Positions 42,949 through 55,401 of a stretch of 64,000 nucleotides of DNA are shown here, piece by piece. Each line of letters begins with the position of its first letter. Positions within the stretch are counted from its first letter, which is position 1. The notes beneath the pieces were generated by a model. The model was not told the origin of the DNA. It ran no database searches and saw only the letters and a program-made list of their open reading frames with translations. Position numbers and translations under genes: made by a program. Source of the stretch: Candidatus Williamhamiltonella defendens (GTDB taxonomy: Bacteria; Pseudomonadota; Gammaproteobacteria; Enterobacterales; Enterobacteriaceae); assembly GCF_900699045.1 (NCBI RefSeq), contig NZ_CAADHL010000001.1, forward strand, positions 310,001 through 374,000, written 5' to 3'.

Positions 42949-44561
42949 ATGCATAATATGCACCATCTTTTGAATACATTAACTGATTATGGCATTCATA
43001 ATACCACCAGTAATATTTTTATAACCCCAGCTATTCCATATTATTGCAAGAGGAAACACGAGACACTTAGTGGGTTTCAAACGTGGAACCATGACTAAAT
43101 TAGGTGCCGTGGCTGTGAATACGGGCATTTTCACCGGGCGTTCTCCTAAAGATAAATATATCGTCCGTGACGATCTCACTAGAGATACTTTTTGGTGGCA
43201 AATCAAGGCAAAAATAAAAGTGATAATTACCCCATCATTCAAGCCATTTGAAATAAACTCAAGACCTGTTTCACTCAGTAACTTTCAAAAAACCTGTATT
43301 TTTGGTAGATGTCTTTTGTGGCGCTCATTCCAACATTCGTTTGCAAGTACAATTTATTAATAAAGTCGCTTGACAGGCTTTTGTTAAAATATACTTATTC
43401 ACACTGCAACAGAAAGAATCACTTATTTGCATCCTGATTTCATGATTATGCATAGCGTTAAATGTACTAACCCAAATTAGAAAGAACAAGGTTTATACTC
43501 CAAAAATTTTTGGTCGGTTAATTTAACTGAATAAATTCAATTAATTGGGGGCACTTAGTACGGAGATGCAATGAAAAAGATTGTTTTTAATGATGAATTA
43601 TTTTTGCCATTAAAAAGAATTGCTGACATGCAGTGCTCTGAAAATATGGGCGTTACAGGAGATGTTTCTGTTTTCTTTTGTTTATCCGGCACTGGAAAAA
43701 CCACTTTATTTTCCAATCCTAAAAGACAAGTCATCGGTGATAACGCACATGGTTGGGATGACGAAGGTGTTTTTAATTTTGAAGGAGGTTGTTATGCAAA
43801 AACAATTGAATTGTTTAAGTCAGATGACCCTGATATTTATCACGCAATCAAAAGAGATGCTTTACTGGAAAAAATTGGTGGTTTTGACAGATGCCCCGTC
43901 GATTTTAAGGATAGTTCAAAAATCAAAATACCAGGGTATTTTATCCTCCTGATTACATCCAAAATACTGTGAAACCGGTATCACAAGCAGGCCCTGAAAA
44001 AAATTATTTTTAACAGCAGATGCTATGCCGTTGGCATTTTACCTCATTTGGTTCATTTAACTCTAGAATAAACTCAATATCATTTTTATAGAGTTTCACA
44101 TCAAAACTAGCAGGAACAGAGAACGGGATTACCAGCCTATTTCCCATTTTTCAGCTTGCTTTTGAGAGTGGTTTCTTTTACTTCATTATACTCAATATGC
44201 TAAAATGCTTTTACAAAGGATGTAAGTAGTGCCGGCAAAAGCGTATTTAGTTAATACAGGCTGGAATGGTATGGGTCATGGTATTTTTATTAAAAATACT
44301 TGAGCCCTCATCGACTTTTCTCTACATGAAAAGATTGATCACGCGCCCACCTTTAATGTGCCAATTTTTAACCTCAGTGTTCCAGCTAAAATCGCGTGGC
44401 TAAACTCAAAAATTTTAGACCCTCGCTCTAGCTATTCTGAATTAAAAGAACAGAAACACAAAGCAGAAAACTTGGCGCGGCGGTTTATCGAAAATTTTGA
44501 ACAATACAGAGCTGCCCCATATAGGGGCGTTGTTTCTGAACTCATTCCTAGAGTTATATAA
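42949..44561 (+). pseudogene. pckA: Phosphoenolpyruvate carboxykinase (ATP), degenerate
   Basis: The start keeps an AAGGAG site and MHNMHHLLNTLTDYGIH, then in changing frames [26 protein letters not shown] and [19 protein letters not shown] (43070-43200), [20 protein letters not shown] with the kinase P-loop [11 protein letters not shown] (43600-43705), [19 protein letters not shown] (43760-43815), KPVSQAG, AYLVNTGWNGMGHG (44245-44280), and the end KILDPRSSYSEL through SELIPRVI with stop at 44561. At least six frameshifts or stops break it. Loss removes gluconeogenesis from oxaloacetate. Confidence 0.94.
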
Positions 44562-44572
44562 AATTTCTGCAT

Positions 44573-44842
44573 TCCGAAAAAGTTTTGGTTCAATTTTTAT
44601 TTATTTTTTATGATGCTGCCTAATTTAAGAAAAATCGATCATATGCACGATGGCTCTAGTACATTATGGTAGCTCATTCAAGTAATGAGGAGATTTTTGC
44701 AGGAGCATTTATCTTCCCACGTGATAATGTAAAAAAAGAAAAAATTTGAGAAGTAGCGGCGTGGCCTCTAGCAAAAAATAGTTTGAAAGAGGCGATAAAA
44801 TTAGATCAACTAATTTCTCAGGATCAAAAAATTAGGATTGGA
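44573..44842 (+). pseudogene. Unidentified gene fragment, possibly the end of a DNA/RNA non-specific endonuclease
   Basis: A short, interrupted plus-strand stretch reads EEIFAGAFIFPRDNVKKEKI and, beyond a stop, EVAAWPLAKNSLKEAIKLDQ. The pattern of AF-hydrophobic-P followed by a VPL-type strand and a helix resembles the C-terminal part of NUC1/EndoG-type nucleases, but the catalytic DRGH region is not seen. Treat this as a guess. It is clearly more protein-like than the surrounding spacer. Confidence 0.3.
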
Positions 44843-45064
44843 TCACTCTGCCTTTGATGATTCTAAGAAAGAAAAACGTTTTTTAAATCGATCAACACGC
44901 CCACCTGTTTCCACTGCACGCTTTTTGTTTGTATAGGCAGGGTGACATTTAGAACAAACATCAAGATTTATATTACAACCTAGAGTTGAATTTACTTCAA
45001 TCACATTTCCACAAGAACAGGATGCTATTACTAACTTATAATCTGGATGGATATTTTTTTTCAT
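44843..45064 (-). CDS. rpmE: 50S ribosomal protein L31
   Basis: A 73-residue L31 of the zinc-containing type (E. coli 70). The zinc cysteines are C16 and C18 in ASCSCGNV and C37 and C40 in DVCSKCHP. The [14 protein letters not shown] segment is typical. This is the C+ form used when zinc is plentiful; the zinc-free paralog YkgM is not in this window. It has an AGGTGT Shine-Dalgarno-like site just upstream. Confidence 0.95.
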   Translation of the reverse strand: MKKNIHPDYKLVIASCSCGNVIEVNSTLGCNINLDVCSKCHPAYTNKKRAVETGGRVDRFKKRFSFLESSKAE

Positions 45065-45559
45065 GAAACACCTCTTATTTTTTCAAAATAGCACCACTGT
45101 CTCACGTCGTTACAAAGTACTGGTGATTTTATTTTTTAAATTGTTCGGCATCATACAGATGCTATCTGATCAAGGCAATAGGCGATTTTTTTAAAAAATC
45201 CTTTTAAAATAAACAACAAGTTAAATTTGAATTTATAAGGATAGCATCAAGATAATTCACCGTCTATTCAATGCAATAGAAGCTTATCAGGGGGTCTGCA
45301 GTGCAGTGAAAATGAAGGTTTTGCATAAAAATAACAGGGATAAAAGATTTATTTTTATGACAGAAAATATCAAAAAAATAGGGTAAATAAAACAAAAATT
45401 ATTTGATATTCATCAATAAAATGGTGACTGAATTTTGACTTGTTATAGCTACTATGTTTTAATTATTTGATTTTTATGAAAAATAAAACATTCATTTTCT
45501 CGTCTTATACTAAAAAATAAACATCTATTTATCTTATTTTTTCTGACAATGGAATATTC
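45065..45559. other. AT-rich spacer between rpmE and sirB1
   Basis: Close to 500 bases with no readable gene. In E. coli the sirB1-kdsA pair follows hemA-prfA-prmC and sirB2; none is here, so this is probably a deletion or rearrangement join. The final 100 bases are extremely AT-rich and likely hold the sirB1 promoter. Confidence 0.5.
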
Positions 45560-46369
45560 ATGAGAACCATCTCTAATTTTAAATTTAATACAGCCACTTT
45601 AAGTGAAGGTGTGTTTAAAATCACCAGAAAAATTCGTCAAGATTTTTCTATCTCAAGAGTTCGAAAAAAATTAATGAATCTAGTGGAAGATGCTCGAGTC
45701 GCCATTCCAGAACACCTTAATCAAGATCAAAAGTTAGAACTGCTTATAGATCTTTTTTATCATCAATGGAAATTTGAGGCTGCAGATGGGATTTACCGCA
45801 CCTCTGATGTCATATGGTTGGATAATGTTTTAAAAATACGTCAAGGAACGGCGACTTCATTAGGAGTGATTTTTTTACATATCGCACATCAGCTGGATAT
45901 CCCTTTAATGCCGGTGTTATTCCCAATTCAACTTATTTTTCGGGCGGATTGGCTAGCTGAAGAAATATCGCTGATTAATCCCATCAATGGTGACACCTTG
46001 AACAAACATATCCTCGAATTATGGGTTAAAGCTCATTTTAATCAGAATATCAGGCTGGAAGATAGCGATCTTTGTGAATCAGACAATACTTCATTGATTA
46101 GGCAAATGCTCGATGAATTAAAATCTGCGTTAATAGAAGAAAAACAGATGGAGCTGGCTCTACGTACAAGCGATATGTCGCTGTTTTTTGATCCTAAAGA
46201 TCCTTACGAGATACGTGATAGAGGTTTGATTTATGCAGAACTCGGTTGTACTCAAGTCGCAATTTCTGATTTAAATTATTTTATTGAACAGTGCCCTGAA
46301 GACCCTCTCTCTGAAGTGATAAAAATACAATTACATGCCATTGAAAAACAGCCATTTATTCTGCATTGA
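45560..46369 (+). CDS. sirB1: SirB1 family protein (transglutaminase-like/TPR)
   Basis: A 269-residue protein, the same length as E. coli SirB1 (YchA). The transglutaminase-like region contains GIYRTSDVIWLDNVLKIRQG; the C-terminal region has TPR-like helices with DPYEIRDRGLIYAELGC and QCPEDPLSEV. The molecular role is not established; its fixed place before kdsA is the main clue. It ends 8 bases before kdsA, so the two are probably cotranscribed. Confidence 0.93.
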   Translation: MRTISNFKFNTATLSEGVFKITRKIRQDFSISRVRKKLMNLVEDARVAIPEHLNQDQKLELLIDLFYHQWKFEAADGIYRTSDVIWLDNVLKIRQGTATSLGVIFLHIAHQLDIPLMPVLFPIQLIFRADWLAEEISLINPINGDTLNKHILELWVKAHFNQNIRLEDSDLCESDNTSLIRQMLDELKSALIEEKQMELALRTSDMSLFFDPKDPYEIRDRGLIYAELGCTQVAISDLNYFIEQCPEDPLSEVIKIQLHAIEKQPFILH

Positions 46370-46374
46370 GATAA

Positions 46375-47211
<837 letters not shown>

Positions 47212-47382
47212 ATCCAAATTTAAAACAAAAAATGTCGCTAGAACATGTTCAAATGATTGACACTAAGAAGCATCAGCGCGAATCAATTTTTACTGTAGAT
47301 TTCTAGAATTCATATCTCATTTTGCTTTCATGTAATTTGCTAGATTATATTTGCTCCGAACACTATGATCCCGGTCTTTTAA

Positions 47383-47411
47383 AGACGGTTGACTTGGATG
47401 TCTAGACGCCT
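47383..47411 (+). promoter_or_regulatory. MetJ operator (tandem met boxes) upstream of metN
   Basis: GGATGTCT (47396-47403) and AGACGCCT (47404-47411) are adjacent 8-bp units with two and one mismatches to the MetJ box AGACGTCT. A looser AGACGGTT precedes them at 47383-47390. They lie about 80 bases before metN, where MetJ-SAM would be expected to repress metNIQ. Confidence 0.7.
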
Positions 47412-47488
47412 TAATATTTTGATTATTAAATTTCCTTAACGCCTGATTTTTAAAAATCTCTCCTAGTTTACTCTACAACAAGAATAAT

Positions 47489-48523
47489 ATGATTAGATTT
47501 TCTCACGTCAGCAAAATATTTGAACAAAAAAAACAAAAGGTCAGCGCACTTTTAGACATCAATTTACATGTGCTGGCCGGCCAAATTTATGGGGTCATAG
47601 GGGCTTCTGGTGCGGGTAAAAGTACCCTAATTCGCTGCTCGAATTTATTAGAGCGCCCTACTGATGGGCATATTTTTATAGATGGAGAAGAGCTCACTCA
47701 ATTACCAGAAAATAAACTCAGTCTTGCTCGCCGACAGATAGGTATGATTTTTCAACATTTTAATTTACTTTCTTCGCGTACTGTTTTTGATAACGTCGCG
47801 CTTCCACTTGAATTAGCTGGCCTGCCAAAAACTGAAATAAAAAAAACAGTCCTTAAACTCCTTGAATTAGTGGGTTTAACAGATAAAAAAAAAGTGTATC
47901 CGGTACATTTATCCGGCGGACAAAAACAGCGTGTCGCCATAGCGCGTGCACTGGCAAATGGCCCTAAAGTTTTGCTGTGTGATGAGGCCACTAGCGCATT
48001 AGATCCTGGAACCACTCGCTCTATTTTAAAACTACTTAAAGATATTAATCGACGATTGGGATTGACAATTTTATTGATTACGCATGAAATGGATGTCGTC
48101 AAGTATATTTGTGATCAGGTAGGGGTGATAAGCCACGGTCAATTGATCGAAAAAGATAGTGTGAGCAAAATTTTTTCACATCCAAAAACGCTTTTAGCAC
48201 AGCAATTTATTCACTCTACTTTACATATCGATATTCCTGAAGATTACGCGCAGAGGCTAAACCAAAATCCGACAGATCTCGCCGTTTCCCCTTTGTTAAA
48301 ACTCGATTTTACAGGTCAATCTGTCGATGCTCCTTTAATATCTCAGGCGATTCGCAGATTTAATATCGATATTGGAATTCTCAGCGCTCAAATGGATTAT
48401 GCCGGAGGAGTGAAATTTGGTACGATGCTCGCTGAATTAGAGGGTGAAAAACAGGATATCACTGCCGCCATGCAGTTTTTAAAAGATCATCATGTTCAAA
48501 CCAAGGTACTAGGCTATGTCTGA
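47489..48523 (+). CDS. metN: Methionine ABC transporter, ATP-binding protein
   Basis: A 344-residue ATPase (E. coli 343). Walker [10 protein letters not shown] near residue 38, Q loop [17 protein letters not shown], signature [15 protein letters not shown], Walker [13 protein letters not shown] and H loop ITHEMDV. The C-terminal 100 residues form the ACT-like C2/NIL domain that senses methionine and mediates trans-inhibition. It overlaps metI by 8 bases. Confidence 0.96.
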   Translation: MIRFSHVSKIFEQKKQKVSALLDINLHVLAGQIYGVIGASGAGKSTLIRCSNLLERPTDGHIFIDGEELTQLPENKLSLARRQIGMIFQHFNLLSSRTVFDNVALPLELAGLPKTEIKKTVLKLLELVGLTDKKKVYPVHLSGGQKQRVAIARALANGPKVLLCDEATSALDPGTTRSILKLLKDINRRLGLTILLITHEMDVVKYICDQVGVISHGQLIEKDSVSKIFSHPKTLLAQQFIHSTLHIDIPEDYAQRLNQNPTDLAVSPLLKLDFTGQSVDAPLISQAIRRFNIDIGILSAQMDYAGGVKFGTMLAELEGEKQDITAAMQFLKDHHVQTKVLGYV

Positions 48524-49169
48524 AGAAATGATGGTTTTAATCCTCAAAGGCGTTTGGGAAACTGTTATGATGACCTTTGTCTCTGGTTTTTTTGGTCTGA
48601 TTTTTGGCTTGCCGATAGGAATATTATTGTATCTGCATCGTCCAGGGCACATGTTTTCTTATCCTATTCTACATCAATCACTTTCTGCCCTGGTGAATAT
48701 TTTTCGGGCAATTCCTTTTATTATTTTATTAGTTTGGATGATCCCATTTACCCGTTTTATCGTAGGAAGCTCTATTGGCTTAGAGGCAGCCATAGTACCC
48801 TTAACCGTTTGTGCTATTCCCTTTATTGCTCGAATGATTGAAAATGCTTTACTCGAAATTCCTTTTGGTTTAATTGAGGCGGCTCGTGCTATGGGAGCAA
48901 CTCCCTTGCAAATTATTTATAAAGTTTTACTGCCAGAGGCAGTACCTGCTTTAGTGAATTCAGTGACCATCACATTGATTACTTTAGTCGGATATTCTGC
49001 GATGGGAGGCGCAGTAGGAGCAGGAGGTTTAGGACAAATTGGTTATCAATATGGCTATATTGGCTATAAAGCAACTGTGATGAATTTTGTGTTAGTTTTG
49101 TTGGTTTTTTTGGTGTGTTTTATCCAAATCCTGGGGAATTATGTGATGAAAATGGTGACCCATAAGTAA
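48516..49169 (+). CDS. metI: Methionine ABC transporter, permease
   Basis: A 217-residue, five-helix permease, the E. coli length. The EAA coupling loop is [24 protein letters not shown], and the gate region [25 protein letters not shown] is strongly conserved. It overlaps metN by 8 bases and precedes metQ by 69 bases. Confidence 0.96.
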   Translation: MSEEMMVLILKGVWETVMMTFVSGFFGLIFGLPIGILLYLHRPGHMFSYPILHQSLSALVNIFRAIPFIILLVWMIPFTRFIVGSSIGLEAAIVPLTVCAIPFIARMIENALLEIPFGLIEAARAMGATPLQIIYKVLLPEAVPALVNSVTITLITLVGYSAMGGAVGAGGLGQIGYQYGYIGYKATVMNFVLVLLVFLVCFIQILGNYVMKMVTHK

Positions 49170-49238
49170 TTATCTATTTTCATGAATTACCATGAGACTT
49201 TTTGAGTTTTTACTGATTATCAGTTAAGGATAAAAAAT

Positions 49239-50063
49239 ATGCTTTTAAAATTAAAGTCGATCAAAATAGCAGCCATATTGGCTGTATTGGCAAGTTGTTT
49301 CATTGCGACGGGCTGTGACAAACAAGATGAAAAAGATTCAAATCACATTAAAGTAGGGGTCATCAGTGGACCGGAGCAGATGCTTGCACAGGTGGCTCAA
49401 AAAGTAGCAAAAGACCAATATGGTTTAGATGTGGAGCTCATCACCTTTAATGATTATGTATTACCGAATGAGGCCTTAAATAAAGGAGATATTGATGTGA
49501 ACGTATTTCAACATCAACCTTATCTCGATCAACAAATACAAAATTGCGGCTACGAACTGGTGGCAATTGGAAATGCCTTCATGTATCCGATAGCAGGTTA
49601 TTCAAAAGAAATCACCTCTCTGAATGAATTGACGCTGGGATACCAAATCACGATGCCAAATGATCCCGCTAATTTAGGCCGTGCCTTGTTATTACTACAA
49701 AAACAGGGGCTCATCAAATTAAAACCTGATGTTGGGTTAATGCCTACTGTCTTGGATGTGATTGAAAATACAAACGATTTAACACTTGTTCAATTAGACG
49801 CTCCTCAGTTACTGAGGTCAGTGGATGATAAAGAAAATGTAGCTATCATTAATACAACTTATTCAAGCCAGATTGGCTTAAGTCACACAAAAGATAGATT
49901 ATTTGTTGAAGATAAAAGTTCACCTTATGTGAATTTGATTGTGACTCGTGAAGATAATAAAGATGATGAGAAAGCAAAAAATTTTGTGAAGGCATATCAA
50001 TCTCCTCTAGTAGAAAAAGAAGCAGAAAAAATATTTCAAGGAGGCGCTGTGAAAGGCTGGTAA
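49239..50063 (+). CDS. metQ: Methionine-binding lipoprotein MetQ
   Basis: A 274-residue NlpA-family lipoprotein (E. coli 271). The signal peptide ends at a lipobox with the lipidated Cys at about residue 26 (FIATGC). Conserved text includes [50 protein letters not shown] and QLDAPQL. It delivers D- and L-methionine to MetNI. In E. coli rcsF and trmO lie between metQ and proS; here proS follows directly after a 136-base gap. Confidence 0.95.
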   Translation: MLLKLKSIKIAAILAVLASCFIATGCDKQDEKDSNHIKVGVISGPEQMLAQVAQKVAKDQYGLDVELITFNDYVLPNEALNKGDIDVNVFQHQPYLDQQIQNCGYELVAIGNAFMYPIAGYSKEITSLNELTLGYQITMPNDPANLGRALLLLQKQGLIKLKPDVGLMPTVLDVIENTNDLTLVQLDAPQLLRSVDDKENVAIINTTYSSQIGLSHTKDRLFVEDKSSPYVNLIVTREDNKDDEKAKNFVKAYQSPLVEKEAEKIFQGGAVKGW

Positions 50064-50199
50064 TTTTTCAGTCTACATAGATGCCGTAATACATAAATAT
50101 ATTAAATCAGTTTCCATAATAAAAAATAAAAGTGCTCCTGGCAAAATACCCACGACCATTTTTTTATATCAGGAATACAACGGAAAAAGCAAAAATTAT

Positions 50200-51930
50200 A
50201 TGCGTACCACTAAATATCTTCTAAGTACTTTAAAAGAACTACCAGCGGATACTGAAATCATTAGCCACCAACTGATGCTGAGAGCTGGTATGATCCGTAA
50301 ACTAGCGTCCGGGCTTTATACCTGGCTCCCTACGGGGACACGTGTTTTAAAAAAAATAGAAAATATTGTACGTGAAGAAATGAATAAGGCGGGTGCCATC
50401 GAAGTGATGATGCCTATAGTTCAACCTGCCTCTCTATGGCAGGAAAGCAAGCGATGGGATCATTATGGTCCCGAACTGTTACGTTTGTCCGATCGCAGTG
50501 AACGCCCTTTTGTGCTCGGCCCGACTCACGAAGAAGTAATCACCGATTTAGTTCGTAATGAAATTACTTCATACAAGCAGTTACCGCTCAATTTTTTTCA
50601 AATGCAAACTAAATTTCGTGATGAAATTCGTCCTCGTTTTGGTATTATGCGTGCCCGCGAATTTTTAATGAAGGACGCCTATTCCTTTCATAATACATTC
50701 GAATCACTGAAAGACACCTATCAAAAGATGTATCACGCCTACACAAAAATATTCGAGCGTATGCAGCTGAATTTTCGCGCTGTACAGGCAGATACGGGAT
50801 CAATAGGGGGAAGCCGCTCTCATGAATTTCAGGTATTGGCAGGCAGTGGGGAGGATGAGATTGTTTTCTCAACAGCCTCAGATTTTGCGGCGAATATTGA
50901 GTTTGCAGAAGCGCTATCCCCTCGCGAAAAACACGCATCACCTTGTGAAACGCTCCGTATTATTAATACCCCTAATGTAAACACCATCGATCAACTAGTA
51001 GGGCAATTCTCAATCCCGATTGAAAAAACTCTCAAAACTCTGATCGCTTATGCTCATAAAGACAGCGGCCATAAATTGCTGGCACTATTGGTTCGAGGTG
51101 ATCACTTTATCAATAAGATGAAAGCAGAAAAATTACCTCAGGTAGCGAAACCCCTCACCTTTGCTTCTGAAGAAGATATTCGTGCTCATATAGGCGCAAG
51201 CCCTGGCTCTTTAGGCCCGCTTCACCTAAAGATGCCGATTATTGCCGATCGTGCGGTGGCGGTGATGAGTGATTTCAGCGCCGGCTCAAATAAAGAAGGC
51301 CAACACTATTTTGGCATTAATTGGGAACGTGATTTACCTATGCCCATCATAGAGGATTTGCGTAATGTAGTTGAAGGGGATCCCAGTCCTGATGGAAAAG
51401 GCACTTTGTTAATCAAGCGGGGTATTGAAGTCGGCCACATTTTTCAATTGGGGACAAAATATTCTCAAGAGATGGGAGCAAAAATACAGGACGAAAATGG
51501 GCGCCAACAGATAATGATAATGGGTTGCTATGGTATTGGGATATCTCGTCTGGTCGCTGCCTCAATTGAACAACACCATGATCAACATGGGATTCTATGG
51601 CCTGAGGCGATTGCGCCTTTTCAAGTTGCTATTTTACCGATTCACCTTAAAAAATCTGACGCTGTTCGGCAAGAATCAGAAAGACTCTACGCTGAATTAT
51701 CTTCTTTTGGAATGAACGTCATTTTTGATGATCGCCAAGAGCGGCCAGGCGTCATGTTTGCTGATATGGAGCTAATTGGTATACCACATACGCTGATTAT
51801 CGGTGATCGGGATTTAGAAAATAACGAATTAGAGTATCGATATCGTGGAATAGATGATCACAAAAAACAGCAGCTTAAAATAAGCGACGTGCTCTCTTTT
51901 CTTTTAGAAAAGATAAATTCACATTATTAA
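50200..51930 (+). CDS. proS: Prolyl-tRNA synthetase
   Basis: A 576-residue bacterial-type class II synthetase (E. coli 572). Class II motif 1 lies in [14 protein letters not shown] and on, motif 2 in the [22 protein letters not shown] region, and motif 3 in [17 protein letters not shown]. The INS editing domain that removes alanine from tRNA-Pro is at about residues 225-400, with the GSLGP lysine-loop region. The anticodon-binding domain ends the protein. A complete, well-conserved copy. Confidence 0.96.
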   Translation: MRTTKYLLSTLKELPADTEIISHQLMLRAGMIRKLASGLYTWLPTGTRVLKKIENIVREEMNKAGAIEVMMPIVQPASLWQESKRWDHYGPELLRLSDRSERPFVLGPTHEEVITDLVRNEITSYKQLPLNFFQMQTKFRDEIRPRFGIMRAREFLMKDAYSFHNTFESLKDTYQKMYHAYTKIFERMQLNFRAVQADTGSIGGSRSHEFQVLAGSGEDEIVFSTASDFAANIEFAEALSPREKHASPCETLRIINTPNVNTIDQLVGQFSIPIEKTLKTLIAYAHKDSGHKLLALLVRGDHFINKMKAEKLPQVAKPLTFASEEDIRAHIGASPGSLGPLHLKMPIIADRAVAVMSDFSAGSNKEGQHYFGINWERDLPMPIIEDLRNVVEGDPSPDGKGTLLIKRGIEVGHIFQLGTKYSQEMGAKIQDENGRQQIMIMGCYGIGISRLVAASIEQHHDQHGILWPEAIAPFQVAILPIHLKKSDAVRQESERLYAELSSFGMNVIFDDRQERPGVMFADMELIGIPHTLIIGDRDLENNELEYRYRGIDDHKKQQLKISDVLSFLLEKINSHY

Positions 51931-51947
51931 TCCAAAATAAAAATCGA

Positions 51948-52928
51948 TATGAATTCCATTAATTTGAGCGTGATTATTCCCGTTTTTAACACTGAAAATA
52001 ATTTAATGGACTATTTGAATTATTAAAAAATCAAAACAATCTTTTTTATGAAGTCATTGCAATTCATGTTGGTTCAACAGATCAAAGCTAAATCATATTA
52101 GAAAAAATCGCACAGATTGATAAAAGATGGGTGTTGATATCTCAGCCCCACCAAGGTGTTTCGGTTGCACGCAACCAAGGAATCTCCCGGGTTAGAGGCC
52201 ATTAGATTACTTTTACGGATTCGAATGATTGGTTAGCGCCTAAAGCCTTCGAAACTTGGGTACAAAAAGCCAAAAAAAGTGATCTAGATTGTTTGGTTGG
52301 AAATGAGTTTCGTTTAAAGCTTGATCCTAAAAAACCAACAGAAACGCTTTTATATCATCAACCTCAGGGGGGATTTTAACAGCTAGAGAATGGGTTATTC
52401 AAAGTGTTCATAAAAATGAGTGGCCTCATTATGTTTTTTTACAATGAGTTAAACGAGCATTTCTTATCAAGAATCAATTACGGTTTATTCCTAATATGCT
52501 CCATGAAGATATTTTATGGACAACCGAATTGACAGAAATAGCTCAAGAATATGTTTTTGCACTGAGCCTCTTTATGGTTATCGGATTAACCAAGAAACTA
52601 TCACTCAGTTAACTTCTATCGTACGATTAGATCACAGAGCTATAAGCTATTTCAATAGAATTGAGCACTTATTAAATAAAACCAGTTCTGCGAGACAAGA
52701 TAAAGTGTTTTGTAAAGCCTTATTGAAGGAAGCTTATCGTGAAAATCGATACTTTTTAGGATTAATGCGAAAAAGTTACCGCCTTCTCAAATACGAACTC
52801 AATTGGCAAAAAAATTTACAGCATTAGTATTAAGACAAGCAGTATTTAAGGGGATCTATCATCCTAATGAATTTTGGCATGCACTTAGAATTAACTTTTT
52901 TATGGCATATGATGTGCAGCGGCATTAA
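51948..52928 (+). pseudogene. Family 2 glycosyltransferase, degenerate
   Basis: The start MNSINLSVIIPVFNTENNL is the typical GT-A family 2 opening, followed in shifted frames by VSVARNQGISRVRG (52155-52200) and ITFTDSNDWLAPKAFETW (52205-52260), matching the substrate-binding ARNxG and DxDD-type motifs (here DSND). HEDILWTTE (52503-52528) resembles the later ED motif of the family, and LGLMRKSYR and similar helices follow. Stops occur in the first 30 codons. Such enzymes decorate LPS or capsule; the acceptor cannot be told. Confidence 0.82.
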
Positions 52929-52984
52929 CCGCTTTTCTAGATAAATATCAAGAAAACAGTGTGATCTTCACCCGACTAGATGCC

Positions 52985-55161
52985 TGAAGCTACATATCTT
53001 CCTCGCAAACACACAGCGTGAATCACATCAAGTAACTGATTGAGTTTAGTTAAAACACGTGGCAACGTTTGCAAATTATGCATTTCAATATTCACCTGTA
53101 TGCTTGCCTGTTATTTTTTATGTCACGCCGCCTCTTAATGGCTAACACATTCACTTTGTCATTCGCCAAAATAACCATAATATCGCGTAATAGACTACTT
53201 CGGTCTTTTGCAAGGACCTCCTTAAGGAATAAGCGATCGCATAACTTTCGTCCCACACCGCCTCCACAATACGTTCAGAAAAATGCAATGGTAACTCAAC
53301 TAACTGGGCACAATCTAATTTATAAATTGAAATCCCTTGCCAAGAAATGACAAAATATATAATCTTATCCTTTAAAATCGGATGGCAGAGACGTACAATG
53401 TGATGCATCATATGTCCAACCCTGTCCACCATGATGTGTCCATTTTTTATTGCGCGCCGAAAGCATATGTTGCTTATTAAGATTTTTCAGCGCTTTTTGA
53501 TCCACTTCTTCGCCTGTAAGATGATTAAAATGCCCTTGCAAAAATAGATCATCGGATTGATGCGAATATCACCTAATCCAATCCCAGTGAAGATTTCTTC
53601 AATAGAATTAAGGTTGTAACGTAGAAAAAGTGGTTTTTCTACTTTTTTAGGCTGATGTTCAAATATCCTAATTCATTTTCAAGTATTTGGCGTTCTACTA
53701 ACATATTTTTATCTTTTGCTTGTTAACAAAACCAGTTATGAATTTTCGAACGGCGGCGGCTACTCTGAATATATCCCAAATGAGGATTTAACCATTCTCT
53801 ACTGGGATTAGGGTGTTTTAGGGTGATCATCTCAACCTGATCATCCATTTGCCACTGATATCTAAATAAAACAATTCACCCTACGATTTTGTCCCCAATA
53901 CAACGGTGCTAGACATTGCTGTGAATATAATAGGTGAAATCAATGGGAGTCGAGCATGTAGGCAGATCCATGACATCCCCTTTGGGGATACTATATACAC
54001 GGTCATCGAAAACCTGGCTACGTACTTCATCAAGTATCTCTCCTAAATAAGAGCTCTCTTTTTGCCACGCAATCAACTATTTCATCCAAATGATTCGGTT
54101 TTCATATCCCGAACGTACTGAATAGGTAGCGCCTGCTTTATATTTCCAAGGCGCTGCAATGCCCAGCTCTAAATCTTCATGCATCTATTGTATGTGAATT
54201 TGAATTTCCAGGGCTTTACTCTTGGGGCCTAATACAACAGTGTGAATAGACTGATATACATTATGTTTTGGATTGGCCACATCATCCCACCAAATTCATT
54301 CGGTAGGTGACAAAAATGCGTATGGACAACCCCAAAATTTTGAATACGCTCAACTAAAACACACACGTCTCGAACATCAAAAAGCGCATCGAACTCCAAA
54401 AAATTCCTCTGCATTTTACGCCAAATACTGTAAATATGTTTTAGTCACTAATCCATTTCAGCTTTTATCCTTTCATCCTTCATGACTTTTTTAAAAAATC
54501 TGACACAGTCGTCAGTAAACTGCTTATGATCAACGCAGCGTTCATGAAGTAAGTAAGCTATTTTTTATATTGTTGAGGATATAGATATCGAAAACAGAAA
54601 TCTTCCGGCTCCCATTTAATTACCCAATACCAAGACAATCGGATAAAGACGCGTAAATATTCGAGCAGGCTTTCGCAGCTAATACTCTTTCATCTTCATG
54701 GGCTTCTTCCATTTTTCTAAGATAAACCATCTCTTTCTGTCAGGTTAGTCATAACACAGCGAAAATCTTCTACCGCTGACTTGACCGAATTCTCTTGCAG
54801 CGTTTTAAAATAACGCATGACATCCATCTCACGCACACCGCGGATCAAAATAGTCATCGCGTCACCAAAATACGTACTCAGTTCGATTACATTCATTATT
54901 TCATCTTCTACAAATAGAAAAAGAAGCGCTGCCTATAAACTGTCATCATCTATATTCAAAGTCGACAGGATCGCGACTATTTTGATTCCATATTCCATTA
55001 AGGCTGAAGCATCAGAATGAAGGTGGATTTTTTGAAGGAAGTAACACTAAGTTTTTAAAACATACTAAAGAGGAAAGAAGTGTAAGCCCTAAATCTTTCA
55101 TTCATTGATGAACAGCGAATTTATCTGTGATATTTAAACCGGCATTTTTCATAGAGACCAT
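52985..55161 (-). pseudogene. relA: GTP pyrophosphokinase RelA, degenerate
   Basis: The start MVSMKNAGLNITDKFAVHQ then a stop (55161 downward) matches the RelA N-terminus. Downstream, in several frames, are NLAFDELF-like LEFDALFDVRDVCVLVERIQ and VHTHFCHLPNEF (54290-54400) from the synthetase domain, FTPKGDVMDLP-like text (about 53965), YNLNSIEEIFTGIG (53570-53620), and GISIYKLDCAQLVELPLHFSE with IVEAVWDES (53235-53330). The C-terminal ACT part MHNLQTLPRVLTKLNQLLDV closes it. At least ten lesions. These segments fit RelA better than SpoT, so ribosome-linked ppGpp synthesis is lost. Confidence 0.92.
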
Positions 55162-55401
55162 AATTTTCCCTATTGTAGATTAAGTAGGCTAATTGAAGAT
55201 TTTAGTTTAGGGAGGCTGGATCAGCTTGATGAAAGGTGATTGTAAACCGCTATTTTCACGCTAAAAATACAAAAAAAGAGAAATTGCAATGTCATCACCA
55301 TTTTTACAATGATGATATTGCTATTTATGAGATAAATTCACTCTAAAAATAAGAGATAGCCTGAATAGTAAGGAATACGTAGGGCACCTTTCATTTATTT
55401 T

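Noticed and set aside
47371..47389. Hairpin CCGGTCTTTTAAAGACGG as a terminator before metN
   Set aside because: No T-run follows and it partly overlaps the MetJ box region; more likely incidental.
54273..54485. Plus-strand open frame of about 70 codons in the relA region
   Set aside because: It is antisense to recognisable RelA fragments on the minus strand and has no family signature.
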